From Limnobaculum zhutongyuii (GTDB taxonomy: Bacteria > Pseudomonadota > Gammaproteobacteria > Enterobacterales > Enterobacteriaceae), in contig NZ_CP034752.1 in assembly GCF_004295645.1 (NCBI RefSeq), positions 3,038,001 to 3,102,000 of the forward strand: 64,000 nucleotides of DNA, given 5' to 3'. Each line of letters opens with the position of its first letter. Position 1 is the stretch's first letter. The notes beneath the pieces were generated by a model. That model ran no database searches. It saw nothing but the letters and a program-made list of their open reading frames with translations, and was not told the origin of the DNA. Shown here one piece after another: positions 26,073 through 35,352 of the stretch. Position numbers and translations under genes: made by a program.

Positions 26073-26090
26073 GCGTTGTTGTTTTGATAG

Positions 26091-26121
26091 AAAGTCCCTG
26101 CTGAAGTTGGCGGGGATTTTT
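26091..26121 (+). terminator. aroP terminator
   Basis: Stem TCCCTGC/GCGGGGA (one wobble) with flanking A/T pairing and a five-T run, 20 bp after the aroP stop. Confidence 0.8.
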
Positions 26122-26154
26122 GTATCTGATGTTTTGGAATGGAGTTTTGAGGAT

Positions 26155-26322
26155 ATTCCGGCCGTAAAGGCAATGTTGCTTATATTACTTTTGTGCTCGG
26201 CCGGAAGACCATTTGTACTTGGCTTTAGCGCGCGTCGGGCCTAGTCCGCCTAGGGGCGCTCCGGCAGCTAAAGCTGCTACGACCCCCACGGCGGCCTCTC
26301 CCTCCGATAACCATTGTTAACA
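26155..26322 (-). repeat. Structured interspersed repeat, copy A
   Basis: 168 bp, the reverse complement of a related element at 39632-39800. In element orientation it runs from gtgttaaca to ccggaat. The stems are: 26246-26250 with 26290-26294 (CCGCC/GGCGG); hairpin 26264-26268 with 26273-26277 (GCAGC/GCTGC, 4-base loop); 26156-26164 with 26198-26206 (TTCCGGCCG/CGGCCGGAA, perfect 9 bp); and a weaker outer stem TCGG/CCGA. It fills most of the 307-bp gap between the convergent genes aroP and ampD, where E. coli has ampE. No coding frame explains it. The rest of the gap is the aroP terminator and 57 AT-rich bp. I do not recognise the family. Confidence 0.85.
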
Positions 26323-26379
26323 CCCAAAAGACCAAAACCAAGATCACAAAATAACGGTTTGGAATCCATTAGTTCGAAT

Positions 26380-26928
26380 TTAGTTATTGGTTTTGATCTG
26401 TCTTTTATAACGTTGCCAGTCGAAGTGTGGGCCGGGGTCGGTTTTACGGCCGGGGGCGATGTCGCTGTGCCCGGTGATTCTTTCTGGTGTGATTGCGTAA
26501 TGCTGGATCAGCTGTTGGGTTAGCTGTTGCAGGCTTTGATATTGTGGCGGGGTGAAATCCGTGGTGTCGGTTCCTTCCAGTTCGATGCCAATAGAGAAGT
26601 CATTGCAACGTTCCCGTCCGTCAAACAGAGAGACACCAGCATGCCAGGCGCGTTTATCAAAAGGGACATACTGAACAATCTGACCGTCACGCCGGATAAG
26701 ACAATGAGCAGAAACTCTCAGATGTTGAATGTCAGCAAAATAGGGGTGTTCTTGCGGATTTAACGTACCGGTAAACAGTTGGTCAATATAAGGGCCACCA
26801 AACTCGCCGGGAGGCAGGCTAATATTGTGAATCACCAGCAGTGAGGGTATCTCCCCTTCCGGTCTTTCATCAAAATGAGGAGAGGGTACACGCTTAACGC
26901 CAACGATCCATCCTTGTTCTAACTTCAT
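26380..26928 (-). CDS. ampD: Cytoplasmic 1,6-anhydro-N-acetylmuramyl-L-alanine amidase
   Basis: 182 residues, the E. coli AmpD size (183). It cleaves the stem peptide from anhydromuropeptides during cell-wall recycling and so lowers the inducer of AmpC. The N-terminal zinc ligand is in SLLVIHNISLPPGEFGGPYI; SAHCLIRRDGQIVQYVPF and IGIELEG follow; the C-terminal ligands are in ITGHSDIAPGRKTDPGPHFD. There is no signal peptide, as expected. The usual partner ampE is not downstream; a structured repeat lies there instead. The usual divergent neighbour nadC is also absent: ppdD comes next. Confidence 0.96.
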   Translation of the reverse strand: MKLEQGWIVGVKRVPSPHFDERPEGEIPSLLVIHNISLPPGEFGGPYIDQLFTGTLNPQEHPYFADIQHLRVSAHCLIRRDGQIVQYVPFDKRAWHAGVSLFDGRERCNDFSIGIELEGTDTTDFTPPQYQSLQQLTQQLIQHYAITPERITGHSDIAPGRKTDPGPHFDWQRYKRQIKTNN

Positions 26929-27173
26929 TTAATGCCTCAATTACCCTGCAGTTATCATCTGATTATAAATATACCGGCTATTTCTGCGTACTGATTTCTC
27001 TTTACGTTACACACTTACCCTGCCAAATGTGCAAAGTGTCTCCCACTATTTAATGCAATAAATACGTTATCACAACATTATCTGAAAGCAGTTTCCTGAA
27101 CGCCAGCTTCGCCATTTTCTTCCTTTCACACCTGAATATGATGTTCACACTTTTAATTATTCAGGAGTTAGAA

Positions 27174-27623
27174 ATGAATCAACAGGCTGGTTTTACCCTA
27201 TTCGAACTGATGATCGCTATTGCGATTATTGCCATTCTGACCGCCATTGGATTACCTGCCTATCAGGGATATATTCAAAAAGCGGCCCTCACCGATATGC
27301 TACAGGCAATGGTGCCTTACAAAACTGCAGTTGAGCTCTGCGCGCTGGAGAGCGGTGAACTTAGCCAGTGCAATAACGGGAATGCAGGTATCGCTGCGAC
27401 CAAAGAGACGCGCTATGTCTCCAGAATTACCGTGGCTAATGGCGTAATATCACTTACCGGAAAAAATGCCCTGCTGGGACTCAGCGTTGACCTTACGCCA
27501 ACCCTCGATAATGCCTCTGGTGGCCTGCAATGGCAGCGCAAGTGCTCTAGTGATAAGCAAAACGACAATATGATTCAAGCCTGTAATGATATCTTCCGTT
27601 TTGATGATGTGAGCAATCCATGA
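27174..27623 (+). CDS. ppdD: Type IV major prepilin-like protein
   Basis: 149 residues from the ATG at 27174; AGGAG lies 6 bases upstream, and the longer upstream frame start is not needed. Short leader MNQQAG, then cleavage before FTLFELMIAIAIIAILTAIG, the N-methylated pilin helix with Glu at +5. Two cysteines near the end (KCSSD and QACND) form the typical pilin loop. Its prepilin peptidase is likely the pilD gene at 36574. It is coupled to hofB by an ATGA overlap. Predicted to be the main subunit of a type IV pilus used for DNA uptake or adhesion. Confidence 0.93.
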   Translation: MNQQAGFTLFELMIAIAIIAILTAIGLPAYQGYIQKAALTDMLQAMVPYKTAVELCALESGELSQCNNGNAGIAATKETRYVSRITVANGVISLTGKNALLGLSVDLTPTLDNASGGLQWQRKCSSDKQNDNMIQACNDIFRFDDVSNP

Positions 27624-29095
27624 GTGATATCGGCTTAATGACTCAACAGATAAGTGAAGAGGTCATTGCTGAATGTTTACGCCATCAGGTCGTTCCGGTG
27701 GCGTTAAACCCACAATATTTGACTATCGCCGCTATACAAGGACAACCCCTTCATCAAGTCACAGCCTCCCTAACCTTTACCTGTGGGAGGCAGGTTAAGA
27801 TTGAATACTGGCCACGCATCAAAGTTGAACAATATCTCAGCGACCTGAGCCATCATCGACCAAATAAAGCGTTACTGGAAGTCGCCGGACAGCAACAACC
27901 TGTGGAGACCCCAACAACTCAGGAACATGATGATGAACCAGTGGTACAGTTTATCAATCAGGTTATCCGTCAGGCGCTAAAACGCCGGGCTTCAGATATT
28001 CACTTTGAACCCTATGCCAGTCATTTTCGTATTCGTCTGCGTATTGATGGCGCTTTGCAAGAAACCGCATCACCACCGGTGGTTCTGGCCCCTCAACTCA
28101 TTGCCCGACTAAAAATTATGGCGCAGTTAAATATTGCTGAACGGCGACTACCACAAGATGGGCAGCTCACCTTTCAGTACAATCAGCAGGAGCGTGCGCT
28201 GCGCATCTCTACACTACCGGTTTCTGACGGTGAAAAAGTGGTGCTACGGGTTATGGAATCGGAACAACATCAACAGTCGATTGATACGCTTGGTATGTCT
28301 GAAAAAGAACGGCAATTGTATATTCAGATGCTTCATCAGCCTCAGGGAATGATTTTGGTTACCGGGCCAACGGGTAGCGGCAAAACCATTACCTTGTATA
28401 GCGGACTACGTTTGCTGAATGATACCAGCCGTAATATCTGCAGTGTGGAAGACCCAGTAGAAATTCCTACTGCTGGTATTAACCAAACTCAGGTAAACAG
28501 CAAGATTGGTGTCACTTTCAATACGGCATTAAAGGCTTTTCTCCGTCAGGATCCTGATGTCCTGATGGTTGGGGAGATCCGCGATAAAGAAACGGCAGAA
28601 ATCGCAATAGAAGCAGCCCAAACCGGCCATTTAGTATTAGCAACCCTGCATACTAACTCTGCAGCAGAAACCTTAACTCGTCTGGGCCAGATGGGAATAC
28701 CTGACTATCTGCTAGCTTCCAGCCTGAAACTTATTGTTGCCCAACGCCTTATTCGTTGTTTATGCCCTCATTGCAAACAACAACGTCCTGAACCCGATAA
28801 CCTTCATGTTGAGCAAGCTACTATCCGTTGTCGTACTTTTTATGCTACGGGATGTGAGCATTGTGTCGGGGGTTTCTATGGTCGAACAGGACTCTATGAA
28901 ATGTTGATTATCAACGAGGACATCCGCCACGGGCTACTTAAAGGCCTGTCAGCCATCCAGTTACACCAGTTAGCCTGCCACCATGGTATGACCTCACTTT
29001 TACAGGCAGGCATTGCGTTAGTAAAACAAGGGACAACATCTTTAGCTGAACTCTACCGAACCTTAGGCTCATCTTCTGAATCCGCTAATTCGTAA
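27620..29095 (+). CDS. hofB: Type IV pilus assembly ATPase (PilB/GspE family)
   Basis: 491 residues (E. coli HofB is 461). The N-terminal domain is short. The catalytic part has Walker A GPTGSGKT at 249-256, the Asp box around CSVEDPVEIPTAGINQ, Walker B DVLMVGEIRD and the His box GHLVLATLHTNSA. The tetracysteine zinc motif is CPHC and CEHC near 383 and 415. It drives pilin polymerisation at the inner membrane. It overlaps ppdD by 4 bases and is followed 10 bp later by hofC. Confidence 0.94.
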   Translation: MSDIGLMTQQISEEVIAECLRHQVVPVALNPQYLTIAAIQGQPLHQVTASLTFTCGRQVKIEYWPRIKVEQYLSDLSHHRPNKALLEVAGQQQPVETPTTQEHDDEPVVQFINQVIRQALKRRASDIHFEPYASHFRIRLRIDGALQETASPPVVLAPQLIARLKIMAQLNIAERRLPQDGQLTFQYNQQERALRISTLPVSDGEKVVLRVMESEQHQQSIDTLGMSEKERQLYIQMLHQPQGMILVTGPTGSGKTITLYSGLRLLNDTSRNICSVEDPVEIPTAGINQTQVNSKIGVTFNTALKAFLRQDPDVLMVGEIRDKETAEIAIEAAQTGHLVLATLHTNSAAETLTRLGQMGIPDYLLASSLKLIVAQRLIRCLCPHCKQQRPEPDNLHVEQATIRCRTFYATGCEHCVGGFYGRTGLYEMLIINEDIRHGLLKGLSAIQLHQLACHHGMTSLLQAGIALVKQGTTSLAELYRTLGSSSESANS

Positions 29096-29105
29096 TGGAC
29101 ATTTT

Positions 29106-30296
29106 ATGATGAATAACTCCCGGCTTTACATCTGGCGTAGTATTGATGGTCTAAGTGGCGAAATTCCTGCTTCATCGATCATCAATGCACGACAAATGTT
29201 AATATTTAAGGGAATTATTCCCATAAAAGTAGAGGCCAGCGTAAGGTTAGGAAAAAATTGCTGGCAGTTAACTACTCTCTCAATTATTACTCGCCAATTA
29301 GCCACCATGCTGCAGGCTGGATTACCGTTATCCAACTGCCTGTTGTTAATTGCAGCTGAACATCCTCATCCGGCATGGCGCTATCTGCTAAAAGAGCTGC
29401 AAATGGCTATCTCACAAGGGAAGTCGTTCTCACTGGCATTAAATGAACATACCTACGCTTTTCCTCCACTATTTAGAGAATTAATCGCCACAGGAGAACT
29501 TACCGGTAAACTGGATGAATGCTGTTTTTTAATCGCCGAACAGCAAGATAAGCTATTAAAACTGCAGAAAAAGGTGCGTAAAGCACTACGTTATCCACTG
29601 TTTATTCTGGCGGTTGCCAGCCTTGTTACGCTCCTAATGCTGATCTTTGTTCTCCCCTCATTTGCCGAGATTTATCGCTCGTTTAATGCGCCTCTTCCCT
29701 GGTTCACCCAATCGATTATCTCGCTATCAGAAGGCATTATTGATTACGGAATATTTATCGGCTCTCTTCCTATTCTGCTGTATGGCTATTACATCAAAAA
29801 ATTGAAAATACAGGACGGCTGGAAAGAGAAAGAACAGAAAATATTATTAAACTTGCCGCTCTGTGGAAAACTGCTGCAAATAAGTGCACTGGCAAAAATA
29901 TTCCGCACGCTGGCAATGACACAACATGCAGGTATTTCTTTAATATCAGGGCTGAAATCAGCAGCCAACGCGTCTGGAAATATTCAATTTCTGAATGCAC
30001 TAATGACATCAATAAAACGGGTAGAACAAGGAACACCGCTATTTAAAGCATTGCACCAACAAGTTCTGTTTCCACCGCTTTGTTATCAGCTTATACGTGT
30101 TGGAGAAGAGTCAGGAATGTTAGATGTGATGCTGGATAAACTCGCTGGCATCTATGAAGCGGAATCTGAAAGTCAGGCAGAGAACCTATCCTCTCGTTTA
30201 GAACCTGTATTAATGCTAGTACTTGGCATTATTGTTGGTGGATTAGTTATTGCTATCTATCTCCCTATATTTCAGCTGGGTAATGTCATGGGATAA
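29106..30296 (+). CDS. hofC: Type IV pilus inner-membrane platform protein (PilC/GspF family)
   Basis: 396 residues with two T2SSF domains, each ending in membrane helices: LFILAVASLVTLLMLIFVLP near 165-185 and LMLVLGIIVGGLVIAIYLPI near the C-terminus. The family pattern TRQLATMLQAGLPL is at about 60-73, repeated as AMTQHAGISLISGL in the second half. It anchors the HofB motor and organises pilin insertion. It ends the ppdD-hofB-hofC operon. In E. coli, guaC follows; here a four-gene transporter operon is interposed. Confidence 0.94.
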   Translation: MMNNSRLYIWRSIDGLSGEIPASSIINARQMLIFKGIIPIKVEASVRLGKNCWQLTTLSIITRQLATMLQAGLPLSNCLLLIAAEHPHPAWRYLLKELQMAISQGKSFSLALNEHTYAFPPLFRELIATGELTGKLDECCFLIAEQQDKLLKLQKKVRKALRYPLFILAVASLVTLLMLIFVLPSFAEIYRSFNAPLPWFTQSIISLSEGIIDYGIFIGSLPILLYGYYIKKLKIQDGWKEKEQKILLNLPLCGKLLQISALAKIFRTLAMTQHAGISLISGLKSAANASGNIQFLNALMTSIKRVEQGTPLFKALHQQVLFPPLCYQLIRVGEESGMLDVMLDKLAGIYEAESESQAENLSSRLEPVLMLVLGIIVGGLVIAIYLPIFQLGNVMG

Positions 30297-30636
30297 TGCA
30301 AAATCAGAACCTCTGTTTTTCATTAAAATACCAGCAGCAGATAGCCAATAATAATTGACTACACATACAGTCAAATAAAAACTCATGTCTCATATTTAGT
30401 TAGCATTTCATTAAAAACGCCTTAAAAAACAAAATATAAAAAAGTTTTAATCACAAAAACAAGCTTAGAACTATAATTCAGAAGACCATGCATATTAGGT
30501 TATTTATATTCACTATTCTGCTATTTGTAACTATATGAGAAGTTGCTCTCTTTTTATTCTGTGAGTTTTGCCAAATTGTAGTAGCAATCATTTTACTGCT
30601 TTACCAACCCGCTAAATTTTATTAGAGGAAAGTAAC
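30297..30636. other. AT-rich intergenic region before ytfQ
   Basis: 340 bp with no gene. A perfect TATAAT lies at 30472-30477, but no good -35 is at the right distance. TCTGTGAGTTTTGCCAAAT near 30558 is only half of a CRP site. AGAGGAAAG precedes the ytfQ start. I see no clear hofC terminator. It presumably carries the promoter of the sugar-transport operon. Confidence 0.5.
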
Positions 30637-31593
30637 ATGCTAAAACGCTTATTGCTCGTAAGTTCTATCGCAACACTTCTTTCCGGCGCAGCTTATGCAC
30701 AATCCCTTACCGTTGGCTTTTCACAAATTGGTTCTGAATCAGGCTGGCGAGCTGCAGAAACGTCTGTCGCAAAAGAGCAGGCTAAACAGCGCGGTATTAC
30801 CCTAAAGATTGCTGATGCTCAGCAAAAGCAGGAAAACCAGATTAAAGCAGTACGTTCTTTTATTGCTCAGGGCGTTGACGCTATCTTTATTGCTCCGGTA
30901 GTACAAACCGGATGGGAGCCGGTACTGGAAGAAGCTAAAGATGCAAAAATCCCAGTATTTCTGTTAGATCGCAATATTACCGCTAAAGATAAATCGCTTT
31001 ATATGTCAGTGGTTACCGCTGATAACGTTTACGAAGGTAAAGTTGCTGGCGACTGGCTGGTAAAAGAGATGGCGGGCAAAACCTGTAACGTTGTTGAATT
31101 ACAGGGCACCGTTGGTGCCAGCGTAGCGTTAGATCGTAAAAAAGGCTTTGCTGACGCTATTGCGTCTACTCCTTCAATAAAAATCGTTCGTACTCAGTCC
31201 GGTGATTTTACCCGCAGTAAGGGTAAAGAAGTCATGGAAAGCTTTATTAAAGCCGAAGATCGCGGCAAAAACATTTGTGCGGTCTACGCACATAACGATG
31301 ATATGGCCATTGGCGCAATTCAGGCAATTAAAGAAGCAGGCCTAAAACCGGGCAGCGATATTAAGATCATCTCTATTGATGCTGTACCAGACATCTTTAA
31401 AGCTATGCAAGCAGGTGAAGCTAACTTAACCGTTGAGTTGACACCAAATATGGCAGGCCCTGCATTTGACGCTCTTCAAGCCTATAAGAAAGATGGCACC
31501 ATTCCACCTAAAGTGATTCTGACCGAGTCTAAAGCCTTTGGCCCGGACAGCGCTCAGCAACAAATCGAACTGAAGAAAAATATGGGTTATTAA
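30637..31593 (+). CDS. ytfQ: Galactofuranose-type periplasmic binding protein
   Basis: 318 residues, the same as E. coli YtfQ and similar throughout. The signal peptide MLKRLLLVSSIATLLSGAAY(A) is cleaved before QSLTVGFSQIG. The ligand-binding fold shows SGWRAAE, GVDAIFIAPVV, FLLDRN, VELQGTVGASVA and YAHNDDMAIGAIQAI. E. coli YtfQ binds furanose forms of galactose and arabinose. It heads an operon with ytfR, ytfT and yjfF. A perfect 11-bp hairpin after the gene probably lets more binding protein than membrane components be made. Confidence 0.95.
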   Translation: MLKRLLLVSSIATLLSGAAYAQSLTVGFSQIGSESGWRAAETSVAKEQAKQRGITLKIADAQQKQENQIKAVRSFIAQGVDAIFIAPVVQTGWEPVLEEAKDAKIPVFLLDRNITAKDKSLYMSVVTADNVYEGKVAGDWLVKEMAGKTCNVVELQGTVGASVALDRKKGFADAIASTPSIKIVRTQSGDFTRSKGKEVMESFIKAEDRGKNICAVYAHNDDMAIGAIQAIKEAGLKPGSDIKIISIDAVPDIFKAMQAGEANLTVELTPNMAGPAFDALQAYKKDGTIPPKVILTESKAFGPDSAQQQIELKKNMGY

Positions 31594-31613
31594 CACTAAC
31601 TAACCCGTTTCAT

Positions 31614-31641
31614 CCGCTGCTATGCCAGATCATAGCAGCGG
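31614..31641 (+). terminator. Intra-operon hairpin after ytfQ
   Basis: Perfect 11-bp stem CCGCTGCTATG/CATAGCAGCGG with a 6-base loop, 20 bp after the ytfQ stop and with only three T behind it. It is best read as a partial terminator or 3'-end stabiliser separating ytfQ from ytfRT-yjfF. Confidence 0.7.
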
Positions 31642-31704
31642 TTTCTACCCTATCTGTCAGTAATAATATTAATAATGTTATCACCAGTGAAAACAGGGGA
31701 ATCT

Positions 31705-33213
31705 ATGACAGAGCAACAGCACTCCGACGATACTCTTCTGGATATCAAAGGGATCAGTAAATCGTTTCCCGGCGTCAGAGCACTGCATGATGTTTCACTG
31801 ACGCTTCGTCGTGGCGAAATTATGGCGTTACTGGGGGAAAATGGCGCGGGTAAATCCACTCTGATTAAAGCGTTAACTGGTGTTTACCCAAAAGATAGTG
31901 GAACTATCTTTCTGGAAGGAAAAGAGATTAATCCAACCAGTACAGCTCATGCCCAATCTATTGGTATTGGTACGGTATATCAGGAAGTTAACCTGCTGCC
32001 TAATATGTCAGTAGCGGATAATCTGTTTATTGGTCGCGAGCCTAAAAAATTTGGGCTGGTAAACCGAAAAGAGATTATTCGCCAGTCTCAGAAAATTATG
32101 GCCAGCTATGGCTTTGAGCTGGATGTTACCCAGCCACTGGGCTATTACTCGGTCGCCATGCAGCAAATTGTCGCCATTGCCCGAGCGGTTGACCTTTCCG
32201 CTAAAGTGTTAATTCTTGATGAACCCACCGCCAGCCTGGATACCAGCGAAGTAGAACTACTGTTCAGCATTATGCGTGATTTACGTAACCGGGGTGTAAG
32301 CCTGATTTTCATTACCCACTTTCTTGAACAGGTGTACGCCATTACCGACCGAATTACCGTATTACGTAACGGAGAATTAGTAGGAACCCGGGTTACCGCC
32401 GAGCTGCCACAAATCGAACTGGTAAAAATGATGCTTGGCAGAGAGTTAGAAGATAATGCCCTGCGCCGTGCCGGTCGCACATTAAGAAGCGACAAGCCAA
32501 CGGTTTCTTTTGAGCACTATGGTAAAAAAGGCACCATACTTCCTTTTGATTTACAGGTTCGCCCTGGTGAGGTGGTTGCTCTGGCTGGGCTCTTGGGCTC
32601 TGGTAGAACTGAAACCGCTGAAGTTATCTTTGGTATTAAACCCGCAGACAGTGGCAAAGCCTGGGTGAAAGGTCGGGAAGTAAAAATAAAATCGGCCCGT
32701 CAGGCATCATCATTAGGTTTTGGTTTCTGCCCGGAAGATCGTAAAACGGAAGGTATCATTGCTGCTGCATCGGTCAGAGAAAATATCATTCTGGCTCTGC
32801 AAACCCAACGCGGCTGGCTACATCCTATTTCGCGTAAAGAGCAAGATGATATTGCAGCACGTTTTATTCGTCAGTTAGGCATCAAAACCCCAAGTGCTGA
32901 ACAACCGATTCAATTTCTTTCCGGAGGCAATCAGCAGAAAGTCCTGCTGTCACGCTGGCTGGTAACCAAACCACAATTTCTGATCCTTGATGAACCTACT
33001 CGTGGTATCGATGTTGGAGCTCACGCCGAAATTATTCGTCTGATTGAAACCCTGTGTGCCGATGGCCTGGCCTTGTTGGTGATCTCTTCTGAGCTTGAAG
33101 AACTTATAGGCTACGCTGACCGGGTGATTATTTTACGGGATGGAAAGCAAATTGCAGAAATTCCAGCGGAACAGCTATCCGTTCCCGCCATCATGAACGC
33201 GATCGCGGCTTAA
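31705..33213 (+). CDS. ytfR: Sugar ABC transporter ATPase, two-domain
   Basis: 502 residues from MTEQQHSDDTLL (E. coli YtfR is 500); the upstream in-frame ATG at 31675 lacks support, while AGGGGAA precedes 31705. It has two fused ATP-binding domains: Walker A GENGAGKST and Walker B LILDEPTASLD in the first; the second has the degenerate P-loop AGLLGSGRTE, signature LSGGNQQKV and FLILDEPTRGID. Such asymmetry is normal for the sugar-uptake CUT2 family. It energises uptake by YtfT and YjfF. Confidence 0.95.
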   Translation: MTEQQHSDDTLLDIKGISKSFPGVRALHDVSLTLRRGEIMALLGENGAGKSTLIKALTGVYPKDSGTIFLEGKEINPTSTAHAQSIGIGTVYQEVNLLPNMSVADNLFIGREPKKFGLVNRKEIIRQSQKIMASYGFELDVTQPLGYYSVAMQQIVAIARAVDLSAKVLILDEPTASLDTSEVELLFSIMRDLRNRGVSLIFITHFLEQVYAITDRITVLRNGELVGTRVTAELPQIELVKMMLGRELEDNALRRAGRTLRSDKPTVSFEHYGKKGTILPFDLQVRPGEVVALAGLLGSGRTETAEVIFGIKPADSGKAWVKGREVKIKSARQASSLGFGFCPEDRKTEGIIAAASVRENIILALQTQRGWLHPISRKEQDDIAARFIRQLGIKTPSAEQPIQFLSGGNQQKVLLSRWLVTKPQFLILDEPTRGIDVGAHAEIIRLIETLCADGLALLVISSELEELIGYADRVIILRDGKQIAEIPAEQLSVPAIMNAIAA

Positions 33214-33224
33214 GGGAGGAATCC

Positions 33225-34247
33225 ATGACATCACACTCAGCACCTCCGGTTCCGCCAGCAAGCAGAAAAGGGTTCAACCTGCCCAAAGGTATTGCTCAGG
33301 TCGCCGCACTGATCGTTATTTTAATCGTCAATGCGCTGGTGGCTAATAACTTTTTCGATATTCATATTCAGGATGGGCGCCTGTTTGGCAGTATTATCGA
33401 TATTTTAAATCGCTGCGCCCCTGTGGCTATTCTTGCTCTGGGTATGACACTGGTGATTGCCACCGGAGGTATCGACCTTTCCGTAGGTGCTGTTATGGCC
33501 ATCGCCGGAGCAACCGCCGCCAGTATGACAACCGCCGGCTTTCCATTATATATCGTATTGCTTGCAGCCCTGGGTGCTGGCGCGTTATGTGGCGTATGGA
33601 ATGGATTTTTGGTGGCTATCTTCAAAATACAGCCAATCGTTGCCACCTTAATGCTAATGGTTGCCGGTCGTGGCATCGCTCAGCTAATTACCGAGGGACA
33701 AATTGTTACCTTTAACGATCCGGCTCTGGCCTGGATTGGTAGTGGTACTTTCCTGTTCTTACCGACGCCGGTTTCCATTGTCGTTGCCGTCTTTGTACTG
33801 CTTTGGCTACTTACCCGTAAAACCGCACTGGGGTTATTTATTGAGTCAGCAGGCATCAATATTCGGGCGGCCAAAAATGCCGGGGTTAATACCAGCATGG
33901 TGGTGATGTCGACTTATATTCTCAGCGGTATTTGTGCGGCGATCGCCGGTGTGATTGTTGCTGCAGATATCAGGGGAGCCGACGCCAACAACGCCGGTTT
34001 ATGGCTGGAGATGGATGCTATTCTTGCGGTCGTCATCGGCGGTGCATCGCTAATGGGAGGACGCTTTAGTCTGGCGCTTTCTCTCATCGGAGCCTTAATT
34101 ATTCAGGGCATGAATACCGGTATTTTACTCTCCGGCTATCAGCCTCAATGGAATCTGGTGGTTAAAGCATTAGTTGTATTGCTGGTTCTGGTCTTGCAGT
34201 CCCCGGCATTTATCCGTCTGTTTAAAAGGAGAACCGGCCATGTTTAA
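33225..34247 (+). CDS. ytfT: Sugar ABC transporter permease
   Basis: 340 residues (E. coli YtfT 341) with 8-10 hydrophobic helices. The CUT2 permease signature GMTLVIATGGIDLSVGAVMA is near residue 77, and the coupling segment with NIRAAKNAGVNT is near 218. It forms the inner-membrane channel with YjfF. It starts 11 bp after ytfR with GGGAGG, and its end overlaps yjfF by 8 bases. Confidence 0.95.
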   Translation: MTSHSAPPVPPASRKGFNLPKGIAQVAALIVILIVNALVANNFFDIHIQDGRLFGSIIDILNRCAPVAILALGMTLVIATGGIDLSVGAVMAIAGATAASMTTAGFPLYIVLLAALGAGALCGVWNGFLVAIFKIQPIVATLMLMVAGRGIAQLITEGQIVTFNDPALAWIGSGTFLFLPTPVSIVVAVFVLLWLLTRKTALGLFIESAGINIRAAKNAGVNTSMVVMSTYILSGICAAIAGVIVAADIRGADANNAGLWLEMDAILAVVIGGASLMGGRFSLALSLIGALIIQGMNTGILLSGYQPQWNLVVKALVVLLVLVLQSPAFIRLFKRRTGHV

Positions 34248-35259
34248 ACGCCACCTTCCCCTGATGATTACCATTGCCGTTTTTGTCATGGGCTATATGT
34301 TCTGTTTTGCCCGTTTTCCCGGTTTTGCATCCACCCGGGTTATTTGCAATATTCTGACGGATAATGCCTTTCTGTGCATTGTTGCGGTTGGTATGACATT
34401 TGTCATTCTGTCTGGAGGTATCGACCTTTCAGTGGGTTCGGTAATTGCTTTTACCGGGGTATTTTTAGCTAAAGCCATTGGTGAATGGGGCTTTGACCCA
34501 TTCACCGCCTTTGTAGTTATTATGGTGATGGGCTGCTCATTTGGTGCCCTGATGGGGTGGTTAATCGATGCCTTAAAAATTCCTGCCTTTATTATTACTC
34601 TGGCTGGCATGTTCTTCCTGCGGGGCGTGAGCTTTTTAGTTTCAGAACAATCGATTCCTATCGATCATCCGTTATACAGCACATTATCCGCCGTAGCATG
34701 GAAAATCCCGGGCGGAGGACGTTTTAGCCTGTTAGCTGTCATTATGTTACTGGTCGTCATTTTCGGTATGGTTCTCGCCCATAAAACGCGCTTTGGCAAC
34801 AACGTTTATGCCATCGGAGGTAACGCTACCTCTGCTGAACTGATGGGGATCTCAACCCGTAAAACCACTATTGGTATCTATATGCTCTCTACCGGGCTGG
34901 CAACTCTGGCTGGTATTGTCTTCTCTTTCTATACCTCTGCGGGCTATGCACTAGCCGGAATCGGTGTTGAATTAGATGCCATTGCCGCCGTGGTTATCGG
35001 AGGAACTTTGCTAAGCGGTGGAGTTGGCACGGTATTTGGTACCCTGTTTGGCGTATTAATTCAGGGATTAATCCAGACCTACATTAATTTCGACGGAACA
35101 CTCAGCTCCTGGTGGACCAAGATTGTTATCGGCATTCTGCTATTCGGTTTTATCGGATTACAAAGATTACTGACAGTATTCTGGGCGAATCGCCAGATCT
35201 CTACCGCCAGGCGAATTGGTAGTAATCCCCATGACATTAACGCAGTGAGTTCGGCTTAA
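34240..35259 (+). CDS. yjfF: Sugar ABC transporter permease
   Basis: 339 residues from MFKRHLPLMITIAVFVMGYM. The ATG at 34240 is chosen because AAAGGAG precedes it and the upstream extension has no similarity. The permease motif GMTFVILSGGIDLSVGSVIA and AIGGNATSAELMGI match E. coli YjfF (331 residues). It is the last gene of the transporter operon, followed by a strong terminator. Confidence 0.95.
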   Translation: MFKRHLPLMITIAVFVMGYMFCFARFPGFASTRVICNILTDNAFLCIVAVGMTFVILSGGIDLSVGSVIAFTGVFLAKAIGEWGFDPFTAFVVIMVMGCSFGALMGWLIDALKIPAFIITLAGMFFLRGVSFLVSEQSIPIDHPLYSTLSAVAWKIPGGGRFSLLAVIMLLVVIFGMVLAHKTRFGNNVYAIGGNATSAELMGISTRKTTIGIYMLSTGLATLAGIVFSFYTSAGYALAGIGVELDAIAAVVIGGTLLSGGVGTVFGTLFGVLIQGLIQTYINFDGTLSSWWTKIVIGILLFGFIGLQRLLTVFWANRQISTARRIGSNPHDINAVSSA

Positions 35260-35299
35260 TCGTTAGGTTTGGCCTGACAATTGGCTATCTTAATGACTA

Positions 35300-35323
35300 A
35301 AAGTGCGCCATCTGGCGCACTTT
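35300..35323. terminator. Bidirectional terminator between yjfF and guaC
   Basis: Stem AAAGTGCGCC/GGCGCACTTT with a 4-base loop, between convergent genes 41 bp after yjfF and 30 bp after guaC (minus). A/T tracts on both sides allow function in both directions. Confidence 0.88.
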
Positions 35324-35352
35324 ATTTCATGTTCTGAGAACTCAAGTCGGAT

